A stretch of DNA of 64,000 bases from positions 207,381 to 271,380 of the forward strand of contig NZ_JAAXCU010000046.1 of the NCBI RefSeq assembly GCF_012911845.1, written 5' to 3'. The stretch is from Bacillus sp. RO2. GTDB taxonomy: Bacteria; Bacillota; Bacilli; Bacillales; Bacillaceae_I. Below the pieces are notes generated by a model. The model did not search any database. It saw only the letters and a list, made by a program, of their open reading frames with translations, and was not told where the DNA came from. Below are positions 25,081 through 34,338 of the stretch, piece after piece. The position numbers and the translations under genes are program-made. Numbering within the stretch: position 1 is the stretch's first letter; the number at the start of each line of letters is the position of its first letter.

Positions 25081-26134
25081 CAGTTACCCATCTTTCATAT
25101 TCCCTCTGGTGAATAAAGCCCAATGCTATTCCTTTTTTAATTACTTCTTTCAAGGTTGGATAACATAGTTGCACTTTTGTTCCTTTACACTCCTCCATCA
25201 CCTTTGACAATTCCCGCCCATACAAGAGTTCATATACACTTGCTAACCTGTGATTTCTATATTTTTTGCAAAAAGTAGTACATTCCCCTTGACAATAAGG
25301 ACATTTCAACTCCACTAATCTTTGGGCCGAAATTGCTATTAATGTTTGTTCCAGCTCCTGTTGGGTGACTCCAAACTCCAACAGACGATGAACCGCTCCT
25401 TTTGCATCTCTCGTATGCAAGGTGCTCAACACTAAATGGCCTGTCAACGACGCCCTTATCGCAATCTTGGCCGTTTCCTCATCCCTAATTTCCCCAACCA
25501 TAATAATATCCGGGTCATGCCTTAGAATTGCCTTTAACCCAGAGGCATAGGTAATACCCGCCTTTTCATTTACCTGCACCTGCAGAACATGTCTGCTTTT
25601 TCGCTCAACAGGATCTTCTAAAGTAATGATATTGCGTTGCAGCAAACTTTTTGATTCTTCTAGAATGGAATACAGTGTAGTGGTTTTCCCAGATCCAGTA
25701 GGACCGGTAAACAAAACAAGTCCATGGGAATGTTTCATTAAGGAAAATAACTTTCTGGTAGAGTTAGGAAAAAGGGATAGGTGTTTTAAAGGGAATTGTT
25801 TATCATCATGCGGCAGGATTCGGATAACCAGGCTTTCCTGGTTAACTGTCGGCAATGTAGAGAGTCGAAGGTTTATCGGTTTGGAGTCAACGTAGAGCTT
25901 TAAGGCGCCGTTTTGGGGTTTTCTTGTTTCTCCGATGTCCATTTCGGCCTGGAACTTTAAGTGGGACAACATTCTTTCATAGATTTCAAGTGGAAGCTCT
26001 TCTTGATCATAGAGGTAGTGATCGAGTCGAAAAAGGACTTTAGCAGACGCTTCTAGGGGTTTAATGTGAATATCTGAAACTTGTAAGCGGACTGCTTGAC
26101 GGACAATTTCTTCACATTTCTTTTCAATATTCAT
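25064..26134 (-). CDS. comGA: Competence traffic ATPase ComGA
   Basis: A 356-aa secretion ATPase of the GspE/PilB type, cytosolic, powering pseudopilus assembly. Walker A GPTGSGKTTT (144-153), Asp box TLEDPVERK, Walker B IIMVGEIRDEE, His box GHLVLSTLHTRD, and a C-terminal Cys cluster (CPYCQGEC, then C) suggesting zinc. It starts behind GAGGTGA. First gene of comG. I could not find a clean ComK box in the 148-nt upstream gap. Confidence 0.95.
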   Translation of the reverse strand: MNIEKKCEEIVRQAVRLQVSDIHIKPLEASAKVLFRLDHYLYDQEELPLEIYERMLSHLKFQAEMDIGETRKPQNGALKLYVDSKPINLRLSTLPTVNQESLVIRILPHDDKQFPLKHLSLFPNSTRKLFSLMKHSHGLVLFTGPTGSGKTTTLYSILEESKSLLQRNIITLEDPVERKSRHVLQVQVNEKAGITYASGLKAILRHDPDIIMVGEIRDEETAKIAIRASLTGHLVLSTLHTRDAKGAVHRLLEFGVTQQELEQTLIAISAQRLVELKCPYCQGECTTFCKKYRNHRLASVYELLYGRELSKVMEECKGTKVQLCYPTLKEVIKKGIALGFIHQREYERWVTDGKNK

Positions 26135-26263
26135 TTGTCACCTCATTCTTCATTGATTTTAAGGATAGTATGGGAAGTAATGGATTACTCCTTTCTCTAA
26201 AATTTACTGCCCTTATATTATTCTTCAAAAAATGACAGATTCCTTCAAGATTTTTAATTTCAT

Positions 26264-26301
26264 CAAAAAAAAGTTCCTCTCTTTAAATAGAACAGGAACT
26301 T
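26264..26301 (-). terminator. Terminator of the dpp-ykf operon
   Basis: AAGTTCCT / AGGAACTT stem followed by TTTTTT on the minus strand; the stop codon of the last gene lies in the loop. Confidence 0.78.
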
Positions 26302-27101
26302 CTAAGATATTCGTCCACGATACGCCCAATCTTTTGAATTGCTCGCTTACCTGTAGGATTATCAACCAGATCATCTACTAGAACTGCCACTACCAAGGTC
26401 TTATCTCCATAAGTCACAATTCCACAGTCATGTTCCACACCTGGCAGCTCGCCTGTCTTGTTGGCAATCTGCACAGTATCTAGGTTCATGAAAAATGGCA
26501 ATTTATCCAGAAGTTGCTGAGCTCTTAACATACTCATCATTAACTGCTTACTTTCTCGGTTCCATACATTCGACTTGGAATCTAGGAGAATCTTTAGACA
26601 TGCAACCATATCTCGAGCACATGTTCTGTTTTCCAATCCTGCATCGGTTGCTTTAAAATCCATCATCTTTCTTTCTAATATCGTGTTGCTTAATCCTTGC
26701 TCCGTACAGAATTTGTTAACAAAATCTTTTCCTACAAGGTCAATAATTTTATTGGTAGCACTATTATCGGATACCGTTATCATCAGTGTTAATAAGTCGT
26801 ATAGAGTGAAACTTGTCTCTTGATCTAAATACTGAATAACACCTGCACCACCAACACGATTTTCCATATCAAGATTTAATCTGTCAGACAGACTTAAGTT
26901 GCTTGCATCCACCTGTTTAAGAGCTGCCATCAATATCGGAATCTTTATCAGACTGGCCGCCTTTTTCACTACATCACAATCTTTTTCCAGTAGCTGGCCA
27001 CAATTGTCCTCCATCATAAAACTAACGTGTCCGGCTGTGGAATCCACCACCGCCTGAACACGTTCCTTCAACTCCAACAATCGAGTTTCAGTTCCCATCA
27101 T
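26283..27101 (-). CDS. Cytosolic class-A beta-lactamase-fold serine hydrolase
   Basis: A 272-aa penicillin-recognising-enzyme fold with all three core motifs: SLIK (50-53, nucleophile Ser), SDN (111-113) and KTG (215-217). There is no signal peptide or lipobox, and the omega-loop ExxLN that deacylates penicillin in true class A enzymes is not found. So it is probably not a resistance enzyme. It overlaps ykfD by 14 nt, with GGTGG before the ATG at 27101. As the last gene of a murein-peptide import and degradation operon, a role in cleaving imported D-amino-acid peptides is a reasonable inference. Confidence 0.8.
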   Translation of the reverse strand: MMGTETRLLELKERVQAVVDSTAGHVSFMMEDNCGQLLEKDCDVVKKAASLIKIPILMAALKQVDASNLSLSDRLNLDMENRVGGAGVIQYLDQETSFTLYDLLTLMITVSDNSATNKIIDLVGKDFVNKFCTEQGLSNTILERKMMDFKATDAGLENRTCARDMVACLKILLDSKSNVWNRESKQLMMSMLRAQQLLDKLPFFMNLDTVQIANKTGELPGVEHDCGIVTYGDKTLVVAVLVDDLVDNPTGKRAIQKIGRIVDEYLRSSCSI

Positions 27102-28107
27102 GCGCACTTGCCACCATTTCCCTTACTTTATCTGGTCCTACAATCTTTTCGTTATATAAATGGCATGCTACATAGTGCTTGTCTTCTGCTTCCTGCCACT
27201 CAGGGATCGACTTGCTGCATGCGTCCATTGCATGTGGACAACGGGTGCGGAAGACACAGCCGCTTGGTGGATTTATCGGGCTTGGTATCTCCCCTTGGAC
27301 AATCTGTCTTTCTCTTCGGTCTTCCACATCCGGGTCTGGAATCGGTATAGCAGATAGCAAGGCTTGTGTGTATGGATGCAACGGCTTTTTATACAGTGCC
27401 TTACTTTCGGTCAATTCCATCATTTTCCCAAGGTACATAACCCCTATACGATCACTGATATGCTTGACCATAGATAAATCATGGGCGATAAACAGATAGG
27501 TTAAGCCTTTTTCTTTCTGAAGCCGTTTCATTAAGTTCACGACTTGAGCTTGGACGGATACATCCAATGCAGATATCGGTTCATCGGCAATGATAAAATC
27601 CGGATCCAAGGCCAGCGCTCGGGCAATCCCAATTCGCTGCCTTTGTCCCCCGCTGAATTCATGAGGATAACGGTTCGCATGCTCGCGGTTCAGACCAACA
27701 TCCTCCAACAATTGATAGACTCGCTCTGTTCGTTCTTTACTATCTTTATAGATTCCATGTACTTCCATGGGTTCAGAAATGATTTCTTTTACGGTGGAAC
27801 GCGGATTGAGCGATGCATATGGGTCTTGGAAAATCATTTGCATGTTTCGATGGAAGGCGAATTTTTCCTTCTCCGTAAGGCTGTGGACATCTTTTCCGTT
27901 AAAGGTCACTTCGCCTGATGTTTTTCCATAAAGACCAATAACGGTCCTTCCTGTAGTAGATTTACCACAGCCAGACTCACCAACAAGGCCGAAAGTTTCC
28001 CCTTGATATATATCAAATGATACGTTGTCTACCGCTTTTAAGGTTTGTTTTTTTCCAAGGAAAAAATATTTCTGCAGATTTTTTACTTGTAGTAGTTTCT
28101 TTTGCAT
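27088..28107 (-). CDS. ykfD: Oligopeptide ABC transporter ATP-binding protein YkfD
   Basis: A 339-aa ABC ATPase of the OppF/DppF type: Walker [16 protein letters not shown], signature [10 protein letters not shown], Walker B LIIADEP-like [12 protein letters not shown], and the C-terminal oligopeptide-transporter extension with Cys residues ([14 protein letters not shown]) that can hold an Fe-S cluster. The ATG at 28107 starts 2 nt after the ykfC stop. It is the second ATPase partner of DppD for the DppBC permease. Confidence 0.92.
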   Translation of the reverse strand: MQKKLLQVKNLQKYFFLGKKQTLKAVDNVSFDIYQGETFGLVGESGCGKSTTGRTVIGLYGKTSGEVTFNGKDVHSLTEKEKFAFHRNMQMIFQDPYASLNPRSTVKEIISEPMEVHGIYKDSKERTERVYQLLEDVGLNREHANRYPHEFSGGQRQRIGIARALALDPDFIIADEPISALDVSVQAQVVNLMKRLQKEKGLTYLFIAHDLSMVKHISDRIGVMYLGKMMELTESKALYKKPLHPYTQALLSAIPIPDPDVEDRRERQIVQGEIPSPINPPSGCVFRTRCPHAMDACSKSIPEWQEAEDKHYVACHLYNEKIVGPDKVREMVASAHDGN

Positions 28108-28109
28108 GT

Positions 28110-29033
28110 TTATTCCCCGTCCTTTTGCCAGTACCTTCTTGCTGCACATAGTTCTTGTTCATAGATAGTATTTTCCATAGGAAGAATCTCAATATCTCTT
28201 CCAGTTTTGGGTGAGTGTAAGAGTTTGCCGTCTCCATGATAGATTCCAACGTGATGGAGTTTTCCTTTCCCTTCTTCATAAGCGAAAAACAATAGGTCTC
28301 CCGGCTCCAAAGCATTAAGCGGAACCTCCATCCCTTCTTTTGCCTGGTCATGGGCATCACGTGGAATGATATACCCATTTGCTTTACACATCGTATAACT
28401 GAAACCGGAACAATCCATGCCATAACCACTCATGCCACCCCATAAATATGGAAGGCCAAGAAATCTCTCTCCCGTCTGAACGATATCCGCTCCAGAGCCT
28501 TTAGGGATGGAAGCTAGCCCCTCATAAACTGAAATATCATCCTCCCTTAGCACTCCAACCTTACCATCAGGAAGTTGAACCGTTACTGTCCCTTCCTCTT
28601 TTTCCACTACCGGTAAAATGGTTTGAAAGCTCAGCTCAAGTAACTCTTTCTCCGTTTTTGAAAATAAGGGAGCAAGGTTGCTTGTCACCACTGCTACAGG
28701 GCCTTCTTTAAGTTTCCAGTCCGAAACTTCCGTAATTTGACACTTCGGGACCCAACCTGGATATCCTCTTTGATCCTTCGATGAGCCTTGGGTCAAAGCA
28801 ATAATATGGTATGAGTTCTCCTTCTCTTCCAAAACGAGAACTTCCTGACCGAAAAGCAATTGGGACTGGATGAGGTTAGCATCACATAGTTCTAGTCTTG
28901 TTTCAAAGTTCAGTGAATTCAGCCATCTTCTTATATCGGTAGGATTGGAGGTGGCTTTTTCATCCAGTTTTCTTGGTGAATCATAAGAGGTCCAGATGGT
29001 AGCAACCGGTACATTTATGACATATTTACTCAA
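28110..29033 (-). CDS. ykfC: Gamma-D-glutamyl-L-diamino acid endopeptidase YkfC
   Basis: A 307-aa cytosolic NlpC/P60 peptidase preceded by two SH3b-like domains. The catalytic Cys is in [11 protein letters not shown], the His in [10 protein letters not shown], with a third polar residue in LLHSPKTG. It cuts the gamma-D-Glu-diamino-acid bond of tripeptides recovered from the wall. The TTG at 29033 is preferred: AAAGGAGG lies 8 nt upstream. It overlaps ykfB by 8 nt. Confidence 0.93.
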   Translation of the reverse strand: MSKYVINVPVATIWTSYDSPRKLDEKATSNPTDIRRWLNSLNFETRLELCDANLIQSQLLFGQEVLVLEEKENSYHIIALTQGSSKDQRGYPGWVPKCQITEVSDWKLKEGPVAVVTSNLAPLFSKTEKELLELSFQTILPVVEKEEGTVTVQLPDGKVGVLREDDISVYEGLASIPKGSGADIVQTGERFLGLPYLWGGMSGYGMDCSGFSYTMCKANGYIIPRDAHDQAKEGMEVPLNALEPGDLLFFAYEEGKGKLHHVGIYHGDGKLLHSPKTGRDIEILPMENTIYEQELCAARRYWQKDGE

Positions 29034-30126
29034 TGTTGACTCCTCCTTTAACATTTACATCAATGATGCCTAATCCATTGGCATTTGGAAAACTAATCTT
29101 TCGACCGTTATAGATGATACCGCCTGTAATAATATCCTCGGCCAGCATAAGTGGTGCATCGAAATCGAATCGTGTGATGTTGCTTTTACTGGCGGCAAAA
29201 TGCGCCGCTGCTGTGATGCCGAGCCTTGTCTCGATCATACTGCCCACCATGCACTCGACTCCATAGGCTTCTGCGATACTATTAATTTTCTCAGCCTGGA
29301 AAATTCCGCCGGACTTCATAAGTTTGATATTAATCAGGTCTGCACTTCGAGTTTGGAGTACTTGAAGGGCCTGTTCAGGTGTAAATACACTCTCATCTGC
29401 CATTATCGGTGTTTCCACTGAGCCGGTAACCTGTTTTAAGCCTTCTAAATCGTGTGCTATGACAGGTTGTTCCACAAGCTCTATATTCAATCCCAGGTCT
29501 TCCATTTTGCGAATACCGCGTATGGCTTCCTTTGCCGTCCAGCCCTGGTTTGCATCCAAACGAATTTCCACAGCATTTCCAACACGGCTTCTGATTTCTC
29601 TAATTCTGGCAATATCTGTCGCCATATCGTCTTTCCCTACTTTTACCTTGAGAACAAGGAAACCTCTCTCTAAATAAAGCAATGCGTCCTCTCCCATCTC
29701 CTTCGGGGAATTGACGCTGACGGTAAAGTCTGTTTCAAGTTCCTTTTTAGCCCCTCCCAAGTATTGATAAAGAGGCAGCTTGCTGTGTTGGGCCAAGCAA
29801 TCATAGATGGCCATATCCACTGCAGCCTTTGCACTTGAATTACGGACAAGTGATTTATGTAGTTTTTGCAGTAACGGTTCATAGTTCAGTAGGTTCTCGT
29901 TTAATAGGATCGGTTTTAAAATTTGGTGAATGGCATACTCCACACTATCAAGACTGTCCCCTGTGATAACATGTGTTGGAGGTGCCTCCCCCCATCCGAT
30001 TAGACCGTTATCACAGGTGATTTTCACTACCACCGCTTCGGCAACATACACCGTACGCAACGCTGTTTTGAATGGTTTGGAAAGAGGAACTGCCATTCGA
30101 AAAGTCTCCATTTGTTGTATGTTCAT
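29026..30126 (-). CDS. ykfB: L-Ala-D/L-Glu epimerase
   Basis: A 366-aa enolase-superfamily enzyme of the muconate-lactonising subgroup. Catalytic Lys in LKVKVGKDD, metal ligands in RLDANQGW, ELVEQPV and IMADES, second Lys in INIKLMKSGG. It converts L-Ala-D-Glu to L-Ala-L-Glu so that ordinary peptidases can finish murein peptide breakdown. The ATG at 30126 follows AGAGGAGAGG and gives the exact B. subtilis length. Confidence 0.95.
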   Translation of the reverse strand: MNIQQMETFRMAVPLSKPFKTALRTVYVAEAVVVKITCDNGLIGWGEAPPTHVITGDSLDSVEYAIHQILKPILLNENLLNYEPLLQKLHKSLVRNSSAKAAVDMAIYDCLAQHSKLPLYQYLGGAKKELETDFTVSVNSPKEMGEDALLYLERGFLVLKVKVGKDDMATDIARIREIRSRVGNAVEIRLDANQGWTAKEAIRGIRKMEDLGLNIELVEQPVIAHDLEGLKQVTGSVETPIMADESVFTPEQALQVLQTRSADLINIKLMKSGGIFQAEKINSIAEAYGVECMVGSMIETRLGITAAAHFAASKSNITRFDFDAPLMLAEDIITGGIIYNGRKISFPNANGLGIIDVNVKGGVNIE

Positions 30127-30140
30127 GATTTCCTCTCCTC

Positions 30141-31061
30141 TCAATCCACTCCTGCTTGGATGGTTAATGTCTTGTTATATGTGTTCAGTTCCGCTTTCGC
30201 ACCATGAGGCACCGCAATATTTGGTGAGCAATGTCCAATTTGGAAACCGCTAATAGTCGGTTTATTGGCATCTTGTACATGCTGTGTGATAACCTCCTCT
30301 AGCGTCAAGGATGCTTTTCCCTCATCTGGTACACAGTTATGGAAATTGCCTATGACAATTCCCTCTGCATCCGCAAATTTTCCGGCCATTTTCAGCTGAT
30401 TAAGCATTCTGTCCACTTTGTATGGTTGTTCGTCAATATCTTCAAAGAAAAGGATCTTTCCTTTCGTCTGCAATTCAAACGGAGTTCCAAGTGAACTTAC
30501 AAGCAAGGTTAGATTTCCGCCAACCAACTCTCCGGTTGCAACGCCCTCATTCATCACTTCAAGAGGGGAAAGTTCTTCTGTATATACTATTTCCGTTGGT
30601 TCAAATAGCTGTTGAAAATATGCTTTTGATAGAGGGTGGATGCTATCGAGTCCGATATCAGAGCTCAGCATCGGACCATGAAAGGAAGTTAATCCGGCCT
30701 GTTGGTAAAATGCCTGATGTAAAAAGGTAATGTCGCTGTAGCCCCAGAAAATTTTAGGATTATTTTTAATAATGTCATAATCTATGTTGGAGGCGATCCT
30801 TGCCGTTCCAAACCCACCACACGCACAAAAAATGCCCTTTACTTCTTCGTCTTGAAACATCGCATGCAGATCATCCAGCTTCTCCTCATCCTTTGAAGCA
30901 AGGTAACCGTATGGGGCATCCACATATTTGCCCATCTTTATTTTCAATCCTAGTTCCTCTTCCAAAAAAGGTAGTGCAAGTTTCAATTTTTCTTGTTTCG
31001 GGGGGCTTGCTGGTGCGATGATTCCTACTGTGTCACCTTTTTTCAAACGCAGTGGCTTCAT
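30141..31061 (-). CDS. ykfA: Murein peptide LD-carboxypeptidase YkfA
   Basis: A 306-aa S66 LD-carboxypeptidase, which removes the terminal D-Ala from tetrapeptides. The nucleophile Ser lies in FWGYSDITFLH, with the Glu and His of the S66 triad in the C-terminal domain (ILFFEDIDE; IGHCSPNIAVPHG). No signal peptide, so it acts on imported peptides. It starts 9 nt after GGAG and is followed by ykfB 15 nt downstream. Upstream it is separated from dppE by a hairpin and a MITE insertion. Confidence 0.93.
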   Translation of the reverse strand: MKPLRLKKGDTVGIIAPASPPKQEKLKLALPFLEEELGLKIKMGKYVDAPYGYLASKDEEKLDDLHAMFQDEEVKGIFCACGGFGTARIASNIDYDIIKNNPKIFWGYSDITFLHQAFYQQAGLTSFHGPMLSSDIGLDSIHPLSKAYFQQLFEPTEIVYTEELSPLEVMNEGVATGELVGGNLTLLVSSLGTPFELQTKGKILFFEDIDEQPYKVDRMLNQLKMAGKFADAEGIVIGNFHNCVPDEGKASLTLEEVITQHVQDANKPTISGFQIGHCSPNIAVPHGAKAELNTYNKTLTIQAGVD

Positions 31062-31147
31062 GCTTCGCCACTCCTCTCCTATATAGATTCTATTAAGCTA
31101 TGTATATGTATGATCGTGACTTATCAGTATGTATTCCCTATTTCAAT

Positions 31148-31173
31148 GAAAAGGGTGTTCAGTGAACACCCTT
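31148..31173 (-). terminator. Hairpin between dppE and ykfA
   Basis: Perfect 10-bp stem AAGGGTGTTC / GAACACCCTT with a 3-nt loop, followed by TTCATT on the minus strand. It could attenuate transcription into ykf or protect the dppE 3' end. Confidence 0.6.
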
Positions 31174-31197
31174 CTCCTCTAAAACTTAAGCTCTGTT

Positions 31198-31260
31198 AAT
31201 CACCGCTGTTGATTTACGCACTAGGCTTCGCTTTCCTAGGGGATTTGGGGAGCCTCCCTA
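31198..31260. repeat. Truncated copy of the repeat core
   Basis: CACCGCTGTTGATTTACGCA, GGCTTCGCTTTCCTAGGGG and GAGCCTCC match the 5' half of the MITE core; the rest is missing. It directly adjoins the target duplication of copy B. Confidence 0.75.
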
Positions 31261-31268
31261 CTTATAAC

Positions 31269-31484
31269 GAAGCCACTGAATAAGACCTTGATTTTAAAAT
31301 TTTATTAAACACCGCTGTTGATTTACGCAAATGGCTTCGCTTTCCTAGGGAAGGTGCTTGAGCCTCCTCGCTTCGCTGCGGGGTCTCAATCTACCTTTAT
31401 CTCCCTCAGGAGTCTTCGCCTTTTGCTCCAATCAACAGCTAGGAATAAATAAAAACTTTACGTTATCAGTTTTTCAGTGGCCTC
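31269..31484 (+). mobile_element. MITE-like element, copy B
   Basis: A 216-bp element closely matching copy A: left end GAAGCCACTGAATAAG, right end GTTTTTCAGTGGCCTC, flanked by a perfect 8-bp duplication CTTATAAC (31261-31268 and 31485-31492). The insertion is 3 nt beyond the dppE stop codon, between dppE and ykfA. Confidence 0.9.
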
Positions 31485-31495
31485 CTTATAACCTG

Positions 31496-33127
31496 TTATT
31501 CTTTATCTGCCCATTTCAGTTCGATATATCCAACAGGATGGCGAACGATTCCTTTTACCGCTTCGTTTTGAAGATAAACATGGTTATAGAAATACAATGG
31601 GATAATAGGCATCTCTTCAAATAGCACCTTTTCTGCTTCATACATTAACTCAAATCGCTTTGCTTCATCTGCCTCGTTTAGTGCTTTTTGGATCAGTTCA
31701 TCATACTTGGAGTTGGCCCAGCCCGTACGGTTCATAGAATGACCAGTCTGGAAATTCTCCAAGAAGTTGATTGGGTCCGCATAGTCAGCCAAGAATGAGC
31801 TGCGGGAGAATTGGAATTCTAGGTTTTTTTGCGCATCAAGGAATACATTCCATTCCATGTTTGCCAGTTTTACATCCACTCCCAGGTTGTCTTTAAACAT
31901 TTGTTGTAGTGTTTCAGCAATACGCTTATGTTCATCACTTGTGTTATAAGTCAACGTTACTTCTGGTAATGTTTCATACCCTTCTTCTTCCATTCCTTTT
32001 TTCAGTAACGCTTTTGCTTCTTCTGCATTAAACGTTACAAGGTCTCCATTTGTCTCGCGGAAATCATTCCCGGATGGGTCATTAAAGCCCTTTGCAACAA
32101 ATCCTTTAGCTGGCTCTTCTTCTCTTTTTGTGATGTAGTCCACAACATCTTGTTGGTTCACTGCCATCGCAAATGCTTTACGGATGTTGGCATTTTGGAA
32201 TGGCTCCTGTTCTACACCGAAACGGAAGAAGTAAGTTCCCGCTTGCTCTCCGACATTAACTTTTCCTTCTTTAAACAACTGCTCACTCACATCTGCAGGA
32301 ACTCCTGAAGTATCCAGGTCTCCTGTTTGGTACATTTGGTATTCGGTATTGGTATCATTCACCATTGCCCAGTGAACTTTATCAAGCTTTACTGCATCAG
32401 CATCCCAATATTGATCATTTTTAGCCATTACAATGTGGCTTTCATGCTCCCACTCGGAAAGGTTGAACGGACCATTTCCTACAAAAGAATCCGCTTCTGA
32501 AAACCACTCTGGATTTTCTGAAGCCACCTTCTCATTGATTGGGAAGAAGGCTGGATTTGTAATAACACTTAAGAAATATGTTTGTGGAGCTACAAGTGTG
32601 ACTTCTAATGTTTTCTCGTCAACTGCTTTTACCTTCACGTCATCAGCAGAGCCTTCGCCGTTGTTATACGCTTCTCCACCTTCAATGAAGTAACCCAGGA
32701 AGGCAGCAGGAGATGCTGTGTCAGGGTTTAGTAGACGCTTCCAGGCAAACTCAAAGTCTCCTGCAGTTACATCGTCCCCATTAGACCATTTTGCGTTGTC
32801 GCGGATATAGAACGTGTAAGTTTTTCCATCTTCTGAGACATCCCATTTTTCTGCTGTAGCTTCTTGCGGAAGATGCTCGTCATTTAGGCGAGTCAACCCC
32901 TCCATCAAGTTGTTTAGTGCGTTCCAGGAATAAGAGTCAAAGCCGATTGGCGGGTCCAATGATGTTGGTTCAGATCCGTTATTCAAACGAAGAACCTTTT
33001 CTCCTGTTGAGCTGTCGTTGTTGTTAGTGCCTTCGCTCGTGTCGGTGCCTGCGTTGTTGCTTGCTGTACATGCAGCTAAGACGAACACAAGCATCGCGGT
33101 CATTAATAATGCCATTACCTTTTTCAT
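31496..33127 (-). CDS. dppE: Dipeptide/murein peptide-binding lipoprotein DppE
   Basis: A 543-aa SBP_bac_5 solute-binding protein. It has a lipoprotein signal with lipobox LAAC and Cys20 anchor, an SN-rich linker, then the bilobal domain (LNNGSEPTSLDPPIGFDS, family signature around WSNGDDVTAGDFEFAWKR). It captures peptides outside the membrane for DppBC. GGGGGAG precedes the start. It is separated from dppD by a hairpin repeat of about 130 bp. Confidence 0.94.
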   Translation of the reverse strand: MKKVMALLMTAMLVFVLAACTASNNAGTDTSEGTNNNDSSTGEKVLRLNNGSEPTSLDPPIGFDSYSWNALNNLMEGLTRLNDEHLPQEATAEKWDVSEDGKTYTFYIRDNAKWSNGDDVTAGDFEFAWKRLLNPDTASPAAFLGYFIEGGEAYNNGEGSADDVKVKAVDEKTLEVTLVAPQTYFLSVITNPAFFPINEKVASENPEWFSEADSFVGNGPFNLSEWEHESHIVMAKNDQYWDADAVKLDKVHWAMVNDTNTEYQMYQTGDLDTSGVPADVSEQLFKEGKVNVGEQAGTYFFRFGVEQEPFQNANIRKAFAMAVNQQDVVDYITKREEEPAKGFVAKGFNDPSGNDFRETNGDLVTFNAEEAKALLKKGMEEEGYETLPEVTLTYNTSDEHKRIAETLQQMFKDNLGVDVKLANMEWNVFLDAQKNLEFQFSRSSFLADYADPINFLENFQTGHSMNRTGWANSKYDELIQKALNEADEAKRFELMYEAEKVLFEEMPIIPLYFYNHVYLQNEAVKGIVRHPVGYIELKWADKE

Positions 33128-33164
33128 GTGTTACTCCCCCTTTTTCATACTTAAATGTTTAAGA

Positions 33165-33296
33165 CACCGCTGTTGATTTCCGCACCGGGCTTCGCTTTCC
33201 TAGGGGCGCTGCTAGAGCCTCCCCCGCTTCGCCTGCGGGGTCTCCACCTAGCGCTACTCCCTCAGGAGTCTTCGCCCTGTGCTATAATCAACAGCT
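33165..33296. repeat. Solo hairpin core repeat inside the dpp operon
   Basis: The core of the MITE family (ACCGCTGTTGATTTCCGCAC ... ATAATCAACAGCT) without the outer terminal repeats. Ends are complementary (GCTGTTGATT / AATCAACAGC), with further internal complementarity (GGGCTTCGC... and CTTCGCCC). It lies between dppD and dppE within one transcription unit. Confidence 0.85.
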
Positions 33297-33319
33297 ATGA
33301 TTCTATTTCACTATAAGTC

Positions 33320-34330
33320 TTACCTTATAGTAGAAATCACTGTTTTTACTGGTTTAGGAGCTCTTGGGTCCTGTAGCCAGCAATCTACATGATGTTCCTC
33401 CGACAAGGTTGTCTTCATCGGATATACACGCTCACATACCTCCATCGCATGCTCGCACCTTGCTGCAAATGCACAGCCATTCGGTGGTGAAAATAAATCA
33501 GGTGGAGACCCTACAATAGGCACCAGTTCTTCATCTTCTAAATCGAGCCGAGGAACGGAGTTTAATAGACCTTTCGTATACGGATGCTCACCTCTATAGA
33601 AGATCTCTCTTCTATTTCCAGACTCCACAATCTTCCCTGCATACATGACAGCTACACGGTCTGCCACTTGTGCTACTACACCGAGGTCATGAGTGATAAT
33701 GATGATGGAGACACCTGTTTTCTTTTGGATATCTTTGAATAGGTTAAGAATTTGAGCTTGGATTGTCACATCTAGTGCTGTTGTTGGTTCGTCTGCAATC
33801 AATACTTCCGGTTGGCAGACGAGGGACATTGCTATGACAATACGCTGCCTCATTCCTCCACTGAACTGATGAGGATATTGCTTTAGGCGCTCTGCCGGAC
33901 TAGGGATCCCGACTAGGTTAAGCATGTCCACCGCCTGTTTCTTTGCTTCTGCTTTGGATACCTTCTTATGTTGTATGATCCCTTCCATGATTTGATCCCC
34001 GACCGTCAGGGTAGGATTTAATGCTGTCATCGGATCTTGGAAGATCATGGAGATATCCGCTCCACGAATTTTTCTCATTTCCGGTTCGGGCACTTTCGTT
34101 AGGTCTTTTCCTTTAAAATGAATGGAACCTTGCGTAATGCGGCCTGGTGGTTCAGGAATCAAACGCATAATGCTTTGTGACGTTACACTTTTCCCACAGC
34201 CTGACTCTCCTACGATGGCCAGCGTCTCCCCTTTATGCAGGTCAAAGGTTACCCCACGGACCGCCTTCACTTCGCCACCGTATGTTGTAAAAGAAACATG
34301 TAAGTCTTTTACTTGAAGTACTTTTTCCAT
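33320..34330 (-). CDS. dppD: Dipeptide ABC transporter ATP-binding protein DppD
   Basis: A 336-aa OppD-type ATPase: Walker [16 protein letters not shown], signature [10 protein letters not shown], Walker [13 protein letters not shown], switch His in [10 protein letters not shown], and the Cys-bearing C-terminal extension ([14 protein letters not shown]). It pairs with YkfD on the DppBC permease. It follows dppC by 8 nt. Confidence 0.94.
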   Translation of the reverse strand: MEKVLQVKDLHVSFTTYGGEVKAVRGVTFDLHKGETLAIVGESGCGKSVTSQSIMRLIPEPPGRITQGSIHFKGKDLTKVPEPEMRKIRGADISMIFQDPMTALNPTLTVGDQIMEGIIQHKKVSKAEAKKQAVDMLNLVGIPSPAERLKQYPHQFSGGMRQRIVIAMSLVCQPEVLIADEPTTALDVTIQAQILNLFKDIQKKTGVSIIIITHDLGVVAQVADRVAVMYAGKIVESGNRREIFYRGEHPYTKGLLNSVPRLDLEDEELVPIVGSPPDLFSPPNGCAFAARCEHAMEVCERVYPMKTTLSEEHHVDCWLQDPRAPKPVKTVISTIR

Positions 34331-34338
34331 GATGTCAC

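Noticed and set aside
26135..26282. ComK boxes upstream of comGA
   Set aside because: AT-rich, but no pair of AAAA-N5-TTTT boxes with correct spacing could be read.
26283..27101. Beta-lactam resistance gene
   Set aside because: No secretion signal and no ExxLN deacylation motif; operon context points to peptide recycling.
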